DNA of 64,000 nucleotides. Source: Coprothermobacter sp. Lineage in GTDB: Bacteria > Caldisericota > Caldisericia > Cryosericales > Cryosericaceae. The number at the start of each line of letters is the position of its first letter. Positions within the stretch are counted from its first letter, which is position 1. The stretch is taken from positions 1 to 64,000 of the forward strand of contig PNOG01000011.1 in assembly GCA_013824685.1 (NCBI GenBank), in the 5' to 3' direction. Below are positions 1 through 7,637 of the stretch, piece by piece. The position numbers and the translations under genes were made by a program. The notes below the pieces were generated by a model, which worked only from the letters and a program-made list of their open reading frames with translations, did not search any database and was not told the origin of the DNA.

Positions 1-663
1 CACGCGGTCCCCAGCCGCAAGGTGCGCAACCGGGTGGTCCATGACCGTGCCGTCGGGCATGATCACGTGTGCATCAGAGGGCATGAGACGTGCCAGACTC
101 TCCAGCGCGCGGGAGGCCCCCATCACCGACTTCATCTCCAGCCAGTGGCCAAGGAGCATGATGTCGATCAGCGTCGCCAGCTCCCAGTAGAAGACCATGC
201 CCTGAAGACCTAGCGAGACCGTGGCGCTGTAGACAAAGGCCACTGTGATTGCCATCGCGATGAGGGTCATCATACCGGGGGTCCTGGCCTTGAGCTCTTC
301 GAACATCCCTGTGAGGAAGGGCGTGCCACCGTACACGTAGATGAATGCCGACAGTGCGAACAGGAGCCACGTCGAACCGGCAAACTGCAGCTTCGTGCCC
401 AGGTGCAGCAGCATCTGCACGGGCTCCGAAAGGAGCAGAACCGGGACAGTCAAGACGAGACAGACGAGGAATCGGTTCTGGAAGTCACGGATCATGTGAG
501 CGTGGTGGTCATGCCCTTGGTGTTCGTTGTGCTCTGTGTGACCACCCGGCATCACATGCTCAGCATGCGCCATGTCTTCGTGCATGTTGTGGTCGTGTCC
601 TTCCTGATGCATGGCGTGTGCGTCACTTGTCAGGTCGTGATGCGTGTGCTCATGGTCATCCAT
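1..663 (-). CDS. copB: Copper-translocating P-type ATPase, CopB type (3' part missing at window edge)
   Basis: This is the first 221 codons of a P1B-type ATPase that would export copper or another soft metal across the inner membrane. The N-terminus (residues 1-52) is His/Met/Asp-rich and has no Cys-type HMA domain, the usual CopB pattern. It is followed by hydrophobic segments near residues 58-75, 90-105 and 120-160. The stretch PGMMTLIA and the segment ending LLGHWLEM are typical of the family. The ATG at 663 has GGAGG six bases upstream. The phosphorylation and ATP-binding domains lie beyond base 1. Two metal-associated YHS genes upstream on the same strand support a metal-resistance role. 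Confidence 0.88.
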   Translation of the reverse strand, partial: MDDHEHTHHDLTSDAHAMHQEGHDHNMHEDMAHAEHVMPGGHTEHNEHQGHDHHAHMIRDFQNRFLVCLVLTVPVLLLSEPVQMLLHLGTKLQFAGSTWLLFALSAFIYVYGGTPFLTGMFEELKARTPGMMTLIAMAITVAFVYSATVSLGLQGMVFYWELATLIDIMLLGHWLEMKSVMGASRALESLARLMPSDAHVIMPDGTVMDHPVAHLAAGDRV

Positions 664-696
664 GTGAAGCCTCCGCTTGTCTGGCGAACTATGCCC

Positions 697-724
697 AGTC
701 TAGGCCAAAGACCCAGATACTCAA
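697..724 (-). promoter_or_regulatory. Putative promoter of copB
   Basis: On the minus strand TTGAGT and TAGACT are separated by 16 bases, about 35 bases before the copB start. The match is moderate. Confidence 0.4.
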
Positions 725-753
725 CGTGTCCGCACCCCAGACATAGTGAGTAT
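717..753. promoter_or_regulatory. Inverted repeat across the copB -35 region
   Basis: ATACTCA at 717-723 is repeated in inverted form as TGAGTAT at 747-753. The left arm overlaps the proposed -35 hexamer, the place expected for an operator. No regulator is assigned. Confidence 0.3.
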
Positions 754-872
754 GTGGAACCATGGCACGACGTGAAGCGCGAGCAACGCCCGAACGGAGA
801 TGCACACCAATAACCAGAGCGGTTCGGATTTCCCGACGCGCTCGGCAACCTCGGACGATGGAGAAGAATCCG

Positions 873-1088
873 CTAGTGCCTCTCGGGGGCGTCCCTGGGT
901 GTCGGCACGCCTTTGTGTGAGCCGGGCATTTCAATATACCTCTTGGGGTTCCCGTGAAACGAGTCCTTGCACCACTGGCTGCAGAAGCCATAGGTCTTGC
1001 CTTCGAACTCCTCCGTGTATTCGGCCTCGAAATTGTTGAGCAACATGCCACAAACTAGATCCCACTGGTTGAAACAAGTCTTGGTCAT
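873..1088 (-). CDS. Small YHS-domain metal protein, copy 1
   Basis: A 71-residue protein that is almost entirely one YHS domain, a short Cys-containing fold common next to copper and heavy-metal ATPases. Visible features are DLVCGMLL near residue 10, then EEFEGKTYGFCSQWCKD and NPKRYIE. The two Cys of CSQWC and the Cys of VCGM are the likely metal ligands. The ATG at 1088 has GGAGA five bases upstream, preceded directly by a hairpin. It is clearly paralogous to the protein at 1486-1701. It may act as a metallochaperone or sensor for the copB product; this is inferred from context. Confidence 0.85.
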   Translation of the reverse strand: MTKTCFNQWDLVCGMLLNNFEAEYTEEFEGKTYGFCSQWCKDSFHGNPKRYIEMPGSHKGVPTPRDAPERH

Positions 1089-1098
1089 CAGAGTCTCC

Positions 1099-1114
1099 TG
1101 GGTTGACGAACCCA
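1099..1114 (-). promoter_or_regulatory. Leader hairpin directly 5' of the Shine-Dalgarno of YHS copy 1
   Basis: As RNA it reads TGGGTT-CGTC-AACCCA: a 6-bp stem with a 4-base loop, immediately followed by GGAGACTCTG and the ATG. The equivalent element in copy 2 has the same geometry with paired base changes. Confidence 0.6.
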
Positions 1115-1154
1115 CTTCTCGCATCGATGAGGACAATAGCGCGTCACCCCGCAG

Positions 1155-1171
1155 GATACCTGCAGGGTATC
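1155..1171. promoter_or_regulatory. Inverted repeat GATACC-N5-GGTATC upstream of YHS copy 1
   Basis: Perfect 6-bp arms lie about 67 bases upstream of the YHS copy 1 start. The ATACC...GGTAT core resembles the palindrome at the csoR-type gene (50739-50754), so a CsoR-type operator is possible but unproven. Confidence 0.3.
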
Positions 1172-1429
1172 GCCCGCATGTACCGTGACACCCGGTCGAG
1201 CTGACTCGACACGTCTTCTGCCCGGTCACACGCCAGTCGGGATGCGTTCACCATAGCGCAAATACGTGGACAACCATGAAAGCAGCAGACATGTGAGTAG
1301 TCATAACATGATGTACCTCCAGTTGGCGGGATCTCTCACTCATCGCTCCAATTGCCGTCGACACACCAAAATCAACATCTCTGCGGGCAAAGCCCAAAGT
1401 CGAGATGTTCAGCACGGCCCCGACGCAAA

Positions 1430-1457
1430 GAGCGGCTCGGAGGAATCCGAGCCGCTC
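1430..1457 (-). terminator. Hairpin terminator after YHS copy 2
   Basis: GAGCGGCTCGGA pairs perfectly with TCCGAGCCGCTC over a GGAA loop, 28 bases past the stop of the gene at 1486-1701. The following U-tract is poor (CTTTGCG), so termination efficiency is uncertain. Confidence 0.6.
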
Positions 1458-1485
1458 GGCGTTCATCGTGATGAGGAAGTCAGTG

Positions 1486-1701
1486 TTAGTGCTTCTCGGG
1501 AACCTCTCTGGGTGCTGGCATTCCTTTGTGCGATGCCGGGTTCTCGATGTACTTCTTGGGATTTCCACGGAACAAGTCCTTGCACTTCTGGCTGCAGAAG
1601 CCGTAGGTCTTGCCTTCGAACTCCTCGGTTTTCACTTCGTTCGTGTCCTTGAGCAACATGCCACAGACTGGATCGAACTCGTTAACATGCGTCTTGCTCA
1701 T
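1486..1701 (-). CDS. Small YHS-domain metal protein, copy 2
   Basis: A 71-residue YHS-domain protein, close paralogue of the one at 873-1088. It keeps FDPVCGMLL, TEEFEGKTYGFCSQKCKD and NPKKYIENP, plus a matching C-terminus (PAPREVPEKH versus PTPRDAPERH). VCGM and CSQKC supply three candidate metal-binding Cys. The ATG at 1701 has GGAGG five bases upstream and a 6-bp hairpin abutting it. The two genes most likely arose by tandem duplication. The role is inferred from the neighbouring copB: binding or delivering copper or a similar metal. Confidence 0.85.
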   Translation of the reverse strand: MSKTHVNEFDPVCGMLLKDTNEVKTEEFEGKTYGFCSQKCKDLFRGNPKKYIENPASHKGMPAPREVPEKH

Positions 1702-2511
1702 CGTAGCCTCCTTGGCTCACAAGCCAACCTGACAGGACATCGGTATTGAGACCACCAAGCCTGAATCGAATCACCTGCCCCGCGCACAGCGCAACATACA
1801 ACGCAATACCGGAATATGGTTCAGTTACACACAGGATTCGTTCCGGTCACACCACAGTATGCAATATTTAACTGTAGCACGAGCAGATAAACAATGGTGA
1901 ACAAAGCAAGATTCTTAATGCTTCAGTAGGTGCGGCTATTCTTACGAAGCAGCCCCGGGTCTGCTACTGCTCACCTCATCGCCCCAACGCTTTGCAGCTC
2001 AGCCCTGATAGCACCCAAACATCCATTGACTCAGTCCCGCCTTGAGCCAATTCGCCTGAAGCGCTGCACGTGTCTCAAGCGGCGGGCGAAGATCCTAAGA
2101 ACCCTTCTTCGAGACACATGGATCGAGTATTGGAGTGAGATATCTATAGCACCTGAGTAGTGGTTCTAGGGACTCAGGTAGTGAGCACGGGGAAGGCATC
2201 CCGGTGTTCGAGTATGGTGCTAGGTCATCCCCGGTCTTGGTAGTGCAGCACTTGAGGACTCATGGCCGCTCTCGTTCTTGGATTGCTCAACAATCTTTTG
2301 GTGAGTCTAGACAATTCTACGAGCAGAAGGTTCCAACCGGGGGCTACTGGGTCCACCAGTCACTCTATCGTCTGTCTTTCCTCAATAGCTGCTTCCGGCC
2401 CTTGCCAGGTCGTGGCGTTCCCGCTTGTCAGCCATCATGGTGAGGAACACCACGGGAGCGTCTCTCGTCTAATCTACGGAACATGGTACGATAGGGACAG
2501 GAGGTGAAGAC
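1702..2511. other. Long non-coding stretch (810 bp), partly AT-rich
   Basis: I see no gene I can support. The part around 1850-1930 is far AT-richer than the surroundings. Open frames of 76-81 codons on the plus strand show no recognisable protein features. The left end carries the YHS copy 2 leader hairpin. The right end carries the start region of the S-layer gene, with TGGTACGAT as a possible extended -10 near 2484. Confidence 0.5.
1712..1727 (-). promoter_or_regulatory. Leader hairpin directly 5' of the Shine-Dalgarno of YHS copy 2
   Basis: As RNA it reads TTGGCT-TGTG-AGCCAA, then GGAGGCTACG and the ATG. Stem length, loop length and distance to the ATG (10 bases) equal those of copy 1, while two base pairs differ in a compensated way. 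Confidence 0.6.
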
Positions 2512-3510
2512 ATGCGACGATATGTTGCGCTTGGCTTGGCAGGACTTTTGGCGTTCTGTCTGGTCGTTCCGGGAACGGCGCTCTGCGCTGGCGGCGTGAC
2601 TTCGACGGTATCGACGGACAAGACCGTCTATCTTCCGGGCGATACGGTCCGGCTGACATACCGGCTGAAGAACGACTCTTCTGATGCACTGACGTTCGCA
2701 TTCACGTCGAGCCAGCGCTTCGACTTCACGGTGGCCGGCGGTGGCGTCCTCTTCCGGTGGTCCAAAGGACGGTTGTTTGCTGATGTGATGGGCGCCCTTT
2801 CGGTATCAGGCGGCGGGAGCCTCGTTCAGGAGTCAACATGGAAGGTGCCGACCGATGCCCACGAGGGTGCCTACACGGTGATGTTCTCCCTGACAAGCCA
2901 TACTGCGCTCCCATACTCTGCTTCAACGTCTTTCGGCGTCGGTGCGTCCAGTGGTAGCGCGTCTCCTGCCTTCAAGGACATCATTGGGAGTTTTGCTCGC
3001 ATCTCTATTGAACGCCTGCTGTCCTTGGGGATCGTCACTGGCTACACTGACGGCCTGTTCAGGCCACAGGGTCTCGTCACCCGCGCCGAAGGTGCTGCCC
3101 TGGTCGCCCGCGCCCGCGGACTTCAACGTGCCGCCGGAACAACGGTGCGGTGGGCAGACGTGACTCCGCGCCATTGGGCGTACCCTTCCATCATGGCACT
3201 TGCCGCGTCACTGGACGAGGCCTCGCTGACATGGACAGGTCCACGCTTCGACCCGTCGAGACCGATGACGCGCATACAATTCATCGTGTGTCTGATGGCG
3301 CCCGCAGGGGATGTGGGGTCGCTTCAACTGCCGTTCGCGGACGTGGCCGAAGATGCGTTCGGCTGGCGTGAGGCGTCGGCGGCATATGCCCGTGGCATCG
3401 CGGTCGGAACACTGGAGTCGGGCATCAGGAGACTGCGACCGGATGACCCAATAACGCGAGCCGAGGCGGCAACTCTCATCGACCGCTTCCTGGCCCTGCA
3501 TCAGGAGTAG
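2512..3510 (+). CDS. Secreted BsuPI-like domain protein with three S-layer homology repeats
   Basis: A 332-residue exported protein. Residues 1-26 form a Sec signal peptide (MRRY then a hydrophobic run ending in ALCAGG). Residues about 30-140 are beta-rich and match the BsuPI/intracellular-proteinase-inhibitor style fold (VYLPGDTVRLTYRLKN, FDFTVAGGG, WKVPTDAHEGAYTV). Residues about 150-330 carry three S-layer homology repeats (AFKDI...GYTDGLFRPQ...TRAEGAALV, then two more degenerate units with DPSRPMTR and RPDDPITRAEAATL). SLH repeats usually anchor proteins to cell-wall polymers. The ATG at 2512 has AGGAGGTG at ideal spacing. The gene stands alone and is followed by a hairpin. Confidence 0.85.
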   Translation: MRRYVALGLAGLLAFCLVVPGTALCAGGVTSTVSTDKTVYLPGDTVRLTYRLKNDSSDALTFAFTSSQRFDFTVAGGGVLFRWSKGRLFADVMGALSVSGGGSLVQESTWKVPTDAHEGAYTVMFSLTSHTALPYSASTSFGVGASSGSASPAFKDIIGSFARISIERLLSLGIVTGYTDGLFRPQGLVTRAEGAALVARARGLQRAAGTTVRWADVTPRHWAYPSIMALAASLDEASLTWTGPRFDPSRPMTRIQFIVCLMAPAGDVGSLQLPFADVAEDAFGWREASAAYARGIAVGTLESGIRRLRPDDPITRAEAATLIDRFLALHQE

Positions 3511-3536
3511 GGGGGAAGCCAGCCGTTACTGGAGAC

Positions 3537-3605
3537 TGTTACAGAAACGGAACCGTCCCGAACTGTAACAGTGTTACACTGTGGGACGGTTCCAAAAGTG
3601 TAACA
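3537..3605. repeat. Nested palindrome (REP/MITE-like) downstream of the S-layer gene
   Basis: The 69-base element is a palindrome of palindromes. An outer TGTTACA (3537-3543) faces TGTAACA (3599-3605). Inside, GGAACCGTCCC (3549-3559) faces GGGACGGTTCC (3583-3593). In the centre TGTAACA faces TGTTACA with one base between. The same words (CGGAACCGTCCCGA, TGTTACA) build the repeats at 5587-5845 on the other side of pepF. Confidence 0.8.
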
Positions 3606-3650
3606 CTCTCGCGGCAAGGCACATTCGCAGCCCGACCTCCCCTGTTGCAA

Positions 3651-3680
3651 CACCCCGATGTCGATGACATCGGGGTGTTT
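3651..3680 (+). terminator. Terminator hairpin between convergent S-layer gene and pepF
   Basis: CACCCCGATGTC pairs perfectly with GACATCGGGGTG over a GAT loop and is followed by TTTGT on the plus strand. It starts seven bases past the pepF stop and may serve both genes. Confidence 0.75.
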
Positions 3681-3686
3681 GTCGTG

Positions 3687-5492
3687 CTACTTGCGCTCAG
3701 ACACGAGCTTCTCGAGGGGCTCGACCCAGCGGGTGCGCATGAAGTCGAAGCCCTTCTGCCAGAAGGCCTTGTCGCGTGGGTCGATGCCGGCCAAGCCAAG
3801 GATCTCGGCAGGGGTCATGGCGCTGCCTGTCTCAAGGATGCGGTAGTAGACGGGCTTGAACTTCTCGCCTTCCTCCAGGTACTTCTGGTACAGTGACAGC
3901 ACGACGAGTTGCGCGAAGTTGTAGGCGTAGACATAGAAGGGCCACAAGAACATGTGCTGGACGATGGTCCATTCCATGTCGTAGTGTGCGGGGATGGAGA
4001 CGGAATCGCCAAACATGTTGGCCAGCTCCTCGTGGTAGATGGAGCGGAGCTCATCGGTGGACAGCTGATGGTCGGCGATGAGGCCGTGCGTACGCGTCTC
4101 GAACCGGTGGAACATGTTCTGACGGAAGGTCGTGGCGAAGGCCGACTCCAGCTTGGAGCAGTAGAGGGCGATCTTCTCCTCGGGGTCCTTCATGCGGCCC
4201 AGCAGGTAGTCGGTGACGAGCATCTCGCCAAAGACCGAGGCCACCTCGGCGAGGGGCAGAATGGGGTCGCGGTTGACCGCAGTCTGCTTGGCCGAGAGGA
4301 TGCCGTGCATGCCGTGTCCCAGTTCGTGCGCCATGGCCTCCACGTCGTGGCTGGTCCCGGTGAAGTTGAGCATGACCCACGGATGCGCGCCGGGGAGATT
4401 GAAGGTGCAGAAGGCTCCACCCGTTTTGTTGGGCAGAGCGCGGCCGTCGATCCAGTTCTTGTCGAAGAACTCCTGGATGATGTCATGTGCCCGCCGGTCG
4501 AACTTGGCATACGCATCCAGGACGATAGTCTTGGAGTCGTTCCACGTGTATGTGTGGGGTTTGGCACTGATGGGCGCGTAGATGTCCGCCAGCGTAAGCT
4601 TCTTGCTGTTCAGAAGGCGCGCCTTGAGGGTGTAGTACCGCTCGACGATATCGACGTTGTCCCTGGTGACGTCGGACAGCGTGTTGACGATCTCTGCGTC
4701 CAGCTCGTTCTCCAGGTTGCGCATGCCCATCGGTTCGTCCACGTGGCGCAGCTCGCACTCGATCTGGTGGTCCTTGAGCAGGGTGTCGAAGACGTTGGTA
4801 ATGACGAGGCTGTTCTCGGCGTACTTGCCAAAGTACTGTTTCATGGCACGTGTGCGCAGACGCGAGTCGGTGCTTTGCCGCAGTGAGCGGATCTGCTCGC
4901 CGTTCATGATCTTGCGCTCGCCCTTCACGGTGACGATGTACTTGAACGAACTCGTGAGCTCCTGGTAGATGCGCTGAACGGCCAGCTTGCCTGTCAGGTC
5001 TCGCTTGCTGAGCAGCATCTCTTCTTTCTCGCTGAGGAGGTGTTCTCTCCGCTTGCGCAGGAACAGCAGGTAGTGGCGGTAGTTGTCCAGTGCCTTGTCG
5101 GCGACAAGGTGTGCAAAGATTGCCTCGTCCATCTGGCCCAGTTCGATCGGAAAGAACACGAGCGTATTGGCAATGTCGCTGCCCAGTTCCTGTGCCTTCA
5201 TGACCAGGTTTTTGGCGCCCTCGTCCAGGTTGTCGGTCGTGAGCATGAGTTCGGCGTACTCGCCGATCCGGCCAGTCGCGGAACTGATACGCTCTTCTTC
5301 GACCATGAACTTCCTGAGTTCAGCCGGGGTGACCTTGCCGGCTGCGACCCTGCCGCGGTGCTTCGCAGCGAGGGCGGTGGCGTCCCGTCGTACCGCCTTC
5401 ATATCGCGTGCGATGCGCGGATCGTCAAGGCTCGCATACAGGGCACTCAGGTCCCATATGACGTTCTCCGACCCCAGTTTCGCTGCTTTCAT
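3687..5492 (-). CDS. pepF: Oligoendopeptidase F (M3 zinc peptidase)
   Basis: A 601-residue M3-family zinc metallopeptidase that cleaves medium-length peptides in the cytoplasm. The zinc site HELGH is at residues 389-393, inside the helical catalytic domain; the downstream conserved Glu lies in LPLAEVASVFGEML. The N-terminal half holds the oligopeptidase F domain (KVTPAELRKFMVEEERIS... and the TVKGERKIMNGEQIR loop). The start at 5492 is chosen because AGGAGG sits six bases upstream; an in-frame ATG at 5543 lies within the promoter. There is no signal peptide. The gene is alone and flanked on both sides by repeats. Confidence 0.95.
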   Translation of the reverse strand: MKAAKLGSENVIWDLSALYASLDDPRIARDMKAVRRDATALAAKHRGRVAAGKVTPAELRKFMVEEERISSATGRIGEYAELMLTTDNLDEGAKNLVMKAQELGSDIANTLVFFPIELGQMDEAIFAHLVADKALDNYRHYLLFLRKRREHLLSEKEEMLLSKRDLTGKLAVQRIYQELTSSFKYIVTVKGERKIMNGEQIRSLRQSTDSRLRTRAMKQYFGKYAENSLVITNVFDTLLKDHQIECELRHVDEPMGMRNLENELDAEIVNTLSDVTRDNVDIVERYYTLKARLLNSKKLTLADIYAPISAKPHTYTWNDSKTIVLDAYAKFDRRAHDIIQEFFDKNWIDGRALPNKTGGAFCTFNLPGAHPWVMLNFTGTSHDVEAMAHELGHGMHGILSAKQTAVNRDPILPLAEVASVFGEMLVTDYLLGRMKDPEEKIALYCSKLESAFATTFRQNMFHRFETRTHGLIADHQLSTDELRSIYHEELANMFGDSVSIPAHYDMEWTIVQHMFLWPFYVYAYNFAQLVVLSLYQKYLEEGEKFKPVYYRILETGSAMTPAEILGLAGIDPRDKAFWQKGFDFMRTRWVEPLEKLVSERK

Positions 5493-5529
5493 TGATTCCT
5501 CCTTAAGGGTATGTTTGTTCGGACACCTT

Positions 5530-5557
5530 ATGATATCACACAATACCGGCGCCTCAA
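5530..5557 (-). promoter_or_regulatory. Promoter of pepF
   Basis: On the minus strand TTGAGG and TATCAT are separated by 16 bases, 38 bases before the pepF ATG. Confidence 0.6.
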
Positions 5558-5586
5558 TGCTCCAATTCTCATTCCCGCCGTCCTCT

Positions 5587-5720
5587 CCGTCATTCCCGCG
5601 GATGCGGGAATCCAGTCCTTTTGTTGAAGGGTTCAGTCAAGGTGTAACAGTCTCGGAGAAAACGGAACCGTCCCGAGAATGTTACAACAACTACGGCTGT
5701 CCCCTGTTACACTGTTACAT
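5587..5720. repeat. Tandem repeat unit A (134 bp)
   Basis: It begins with a palindromic head (ATTCCCGC-GGAT-GCGGGAAT), runs through a variable middle with GTGTAACAGTCT, and ends with GGAACCGTCCCGAGAATG, ACAACTACGGCTGTCCCC and TGTTACACTGTTACA. Unit B follows directly. The head resembles dispersed palindromic repeats known in many bacteria. A partial head (CATTCCCGC) lies just upstream near 5572. Confidence 0.8.
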
Positions 5721-5845
5721 CCGTCATTCCCGCGCATGCGGGAATCCAGTCCTCTTGCTAACGGGTGCAGCGAGAGCGTAACAGTCTTGGAACCGTCCCG
5801 AGAATGTTACAACAACTACGGCTGTCCCCTGTTACACTGTTACAC
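5721..5845. repeat. Tandem repeat unit B (125 bp)
   Basis: Same order as unit A: ATTCCCGC-GCAT-GCGGGAAT head, variable middle with GCGTAACAGTCT, then an end region nearly identical to that of unit A. It lacks about nine bases of unit A before GGAACCGTCCC. It lies immediately upstream of murJ. Confidence 0.8.
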
Positions 5846-5943
5846 CCTGTTACAGATGTGAGGTGGCGGTAGGGCACAACGCAGCTATACTGATGCAGCG
5901 CACGAAGACGGGGCGCATGCTTGATCCGAAGGGAGTGTTGACT

Positions 5944-7506
5944 GTGGAAAACGATGGTGAAACGATCTCGAGGGTTGCGGCGAAGCGACCCGAGAATACC
6001 CCGCGTCAGGCGGCATTCTGGAAGGTCTCGGGCTCATTCCTCTCGAAGGTGCTGGGGTTTCTGCGGGACATCCTTGTGGCGAAGATCTTTGGTGCCACCT
6101 ACATCGTGGACGTTGCCCAGCTCGTCGAGAGTGTGATCCTGAACATCGTCAGCTTCGTCACGTCTCCCATCTCGATTCCACTTGTCCCCGAGCTGACGCA
6201 CGCTCGCTTACAGAGCGAACGCGACTACCGTGGTCTCCTGAGCTCCGTGTTTGGCCTGTTTTCGATTGTCGGCCTGGTTCTCTTCACGGCGGTCGCTGTC
6301 TTCCCACGCACGTTCGTGACGCTGTTCAGTGGCGGGTTCAAGGGTGACGTCGAAGTCTACGCCGAGTACACGTACCGGTGGATGGCAGCTCTGTCATTGA
6401 TTGTCGTCATCTCGGCGACCATGAAGACGGCGCTGGCCGTCAAGAAGGACTTCGTCCTGCTGTCGTTCGGCGACGTCCTCATGAATATGGTCGTCATCAG
6501 CGGACTGCTGTTCGGCGCGCGCCAGATGGAACTGCCTATCCTCAAGACCGGAGCGCAGCTTCTATCAGCGCTTGCGCTTTGGGCATACTTCGGGATTCGT
6601 GAGAAGTGGTTCATCCTGCCGCGGTACGGTCACTGGGACCCCAGGGTGAAGTCGCTGCTCAAACAAGCTGGCCCTCTGTTCATCGGCTCGGCGACGGACA
6701 TGCTGCTGATTCTCATCGACCGGACGATGGCTTCCTTCCTCCCCGAAGGCTCGATTGCTTCGCTGGGGTACGCTCAGAAGATCTACCTTCTGCCACTTGG
6801 TGTCTGGGCGGTTCAGATTGCGGAGTCGTCGTATCCCTACATCGTCTCGGCGTTTGCCACGAGCGACGTGGCGAAGGCCTATCGACTGGCTCGTGGCTCC
6901 ATCCAGCGTATCCTGTTCTTCGTCGTGCCCGCCGTGGCCGGCCTGCTGCTGCTTGCCCCGTCCATTGTCCGTGTCATCTACCAGCGGGGAGCCTTCAGCG
7001 AGGCAAACACGGCTCTCGTGGCGCGCGTTCTGCAGGGGTACATGGGTGTGCTGCTGTTCAGCTCGGTCCAATACATCGAGACCAGGCTCTTCTATGCCAG
7101 GCGCAATACCATGACCCCCATGTTTGTCAGCGTTGCCAGTCTGGGGATCAACGTCGCCCTCAACTACCTGTTTGGCTTCGTGTTTCATCTCGGCGCGTAC
7201 GGGCTTGCCATTGCCTCGTCGATCGCCGCCTTTGTGAGCATGACGCTTATGTATCTTGTGTACCGGCGCATGTATGGAGCGGTCGACTATACCCTGATAT
7301 TCCGGGACGTGCTGAAGATCGGTGGAGGCACACTGATCATGGCTGCCATGATTGTCGGCCTGCAGGCCCGAATCCACATCCTGCCACTCATCGCTGTCAG
7401 TTTCGCCTCGTACATGATGGTGACGGCGCTCCTGCGGGAAGACGAGGCGACGGGCTACCTGAGGATGGGCCGCAGGCTCCTCGCGCGCGTTGGCAAGAAG
7501 AGCTGA
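5944..7506 (+). CDS. murJ: Lipid II flippase MurJ (MviN family)
   Basis: A 520-residue polytopic membrane protein of the MVF/MOP family, which flips lipid II to the outside of the membrane for peptidoglycan synthesis. Conserved N-terminal features are visible (SGSFLSKVLGFLRDILVAKIFGAT, a MurJ hallmark covering TM1). About 14 hydrophobic segments extend to residue 505. I prefer the GTG at 5944, with GGGAG eight bases upstream; upstream in-frame ATGs at 5893 and 5917 have poorer sites, and a possible -10 (TATACT at 5886-5891) argues against a start at 5863. Repeat unit B ends about 100 bases upstream. Confidence 0.9.
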   Translation: MENDGETISRVAAKRPENTPRQAAFWKVSGSFLSKVLGFLRDILVAKIFGATYIVDVAQLVESVILNIVSFVTSPISIPLVPELTHARLQSERDYRGLLSSVFGLFSIVGLVLFTAVAVFPRTFVTLFSGGFKGDVEVYAEYTYRWMAALSLIVVISATMKTALAVKKDFVLLSFGDVLMNMVVISGLLFGARQMELPILKTGAQLLSALALWAYFGIREKWFILPRYGHWDPRVKSLLKQAGPLFIGSATDMLLILIDRTMASFLPEGSIASLGYAQKIYLLPLGVWAVQIAESSYPYIVSAFATSDVAKAYRLARGSIQRILFFVVPAVAGLLLLAPSIVRVIYQRGAFSEANTALVARVLQGYMGVLLFSSVQYIETRLFYARRNTMTPMFVSVASLGINVALNYLFGFVFHLGAYGLAIASSIAAFVSMTLMYLVYRRMYGAVDYTLIFRDVLKIGGGTLIMAAMIVGLQARIHILPLIAVSFASYMMVTALLREDEATGYLRMGRRLLARVGKKS

Positions 7507-7637
7507 TGCTCACGCCGTGATTTTGTGAGTTTGTCGATTTGCACTAAACTACTCTGTGGCGGCAGAGGCTGAATGCGTGCTGCGAAGGCAGCTGCGCCTG
7601 CGTCATGGGCACGCTGGACATGGAGAGGGAGGTTGAG

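Larger units (their letters stand above)
1089..1485. other. Intergenic region between the two YHS genes (397 bp)
   Basis: No convincing gene. It holds the leader hairpin of YHS copy 1 (1099-1114), a GATACC/GGTATC inverted repeat (1155-1171) and a strong hairpin (1430-1457) just past YHS copy 2. A minus-strand 18-codon frame at 1248-1304 is not supported enough to call. Confidence 0.6.

Noticed and set aside
1248-1304. An 18-codon minus-strand frame with a distant GGAGGT
   Set aside because: Very short, spacing of 10 bases is long, and the peptide has no recognisable feature. It could be a leader peptide but nothing supports this beyond the SD-like text.
1930-2443. Plus-strand frames of 76-81 codons in the gap before the S-layer gene
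   Set aside because: Unusual composition, no ribosome site of note and no similarity that I recognise.
5863-5943. A start for murJ at 5863 or at in-frame ATGs 5893 and 5917
   Set aside because: The first start would lie upstream of the likely -10 at 5886-5891, and the ATGs have poorer ribosome sites than the GTG at 5944.
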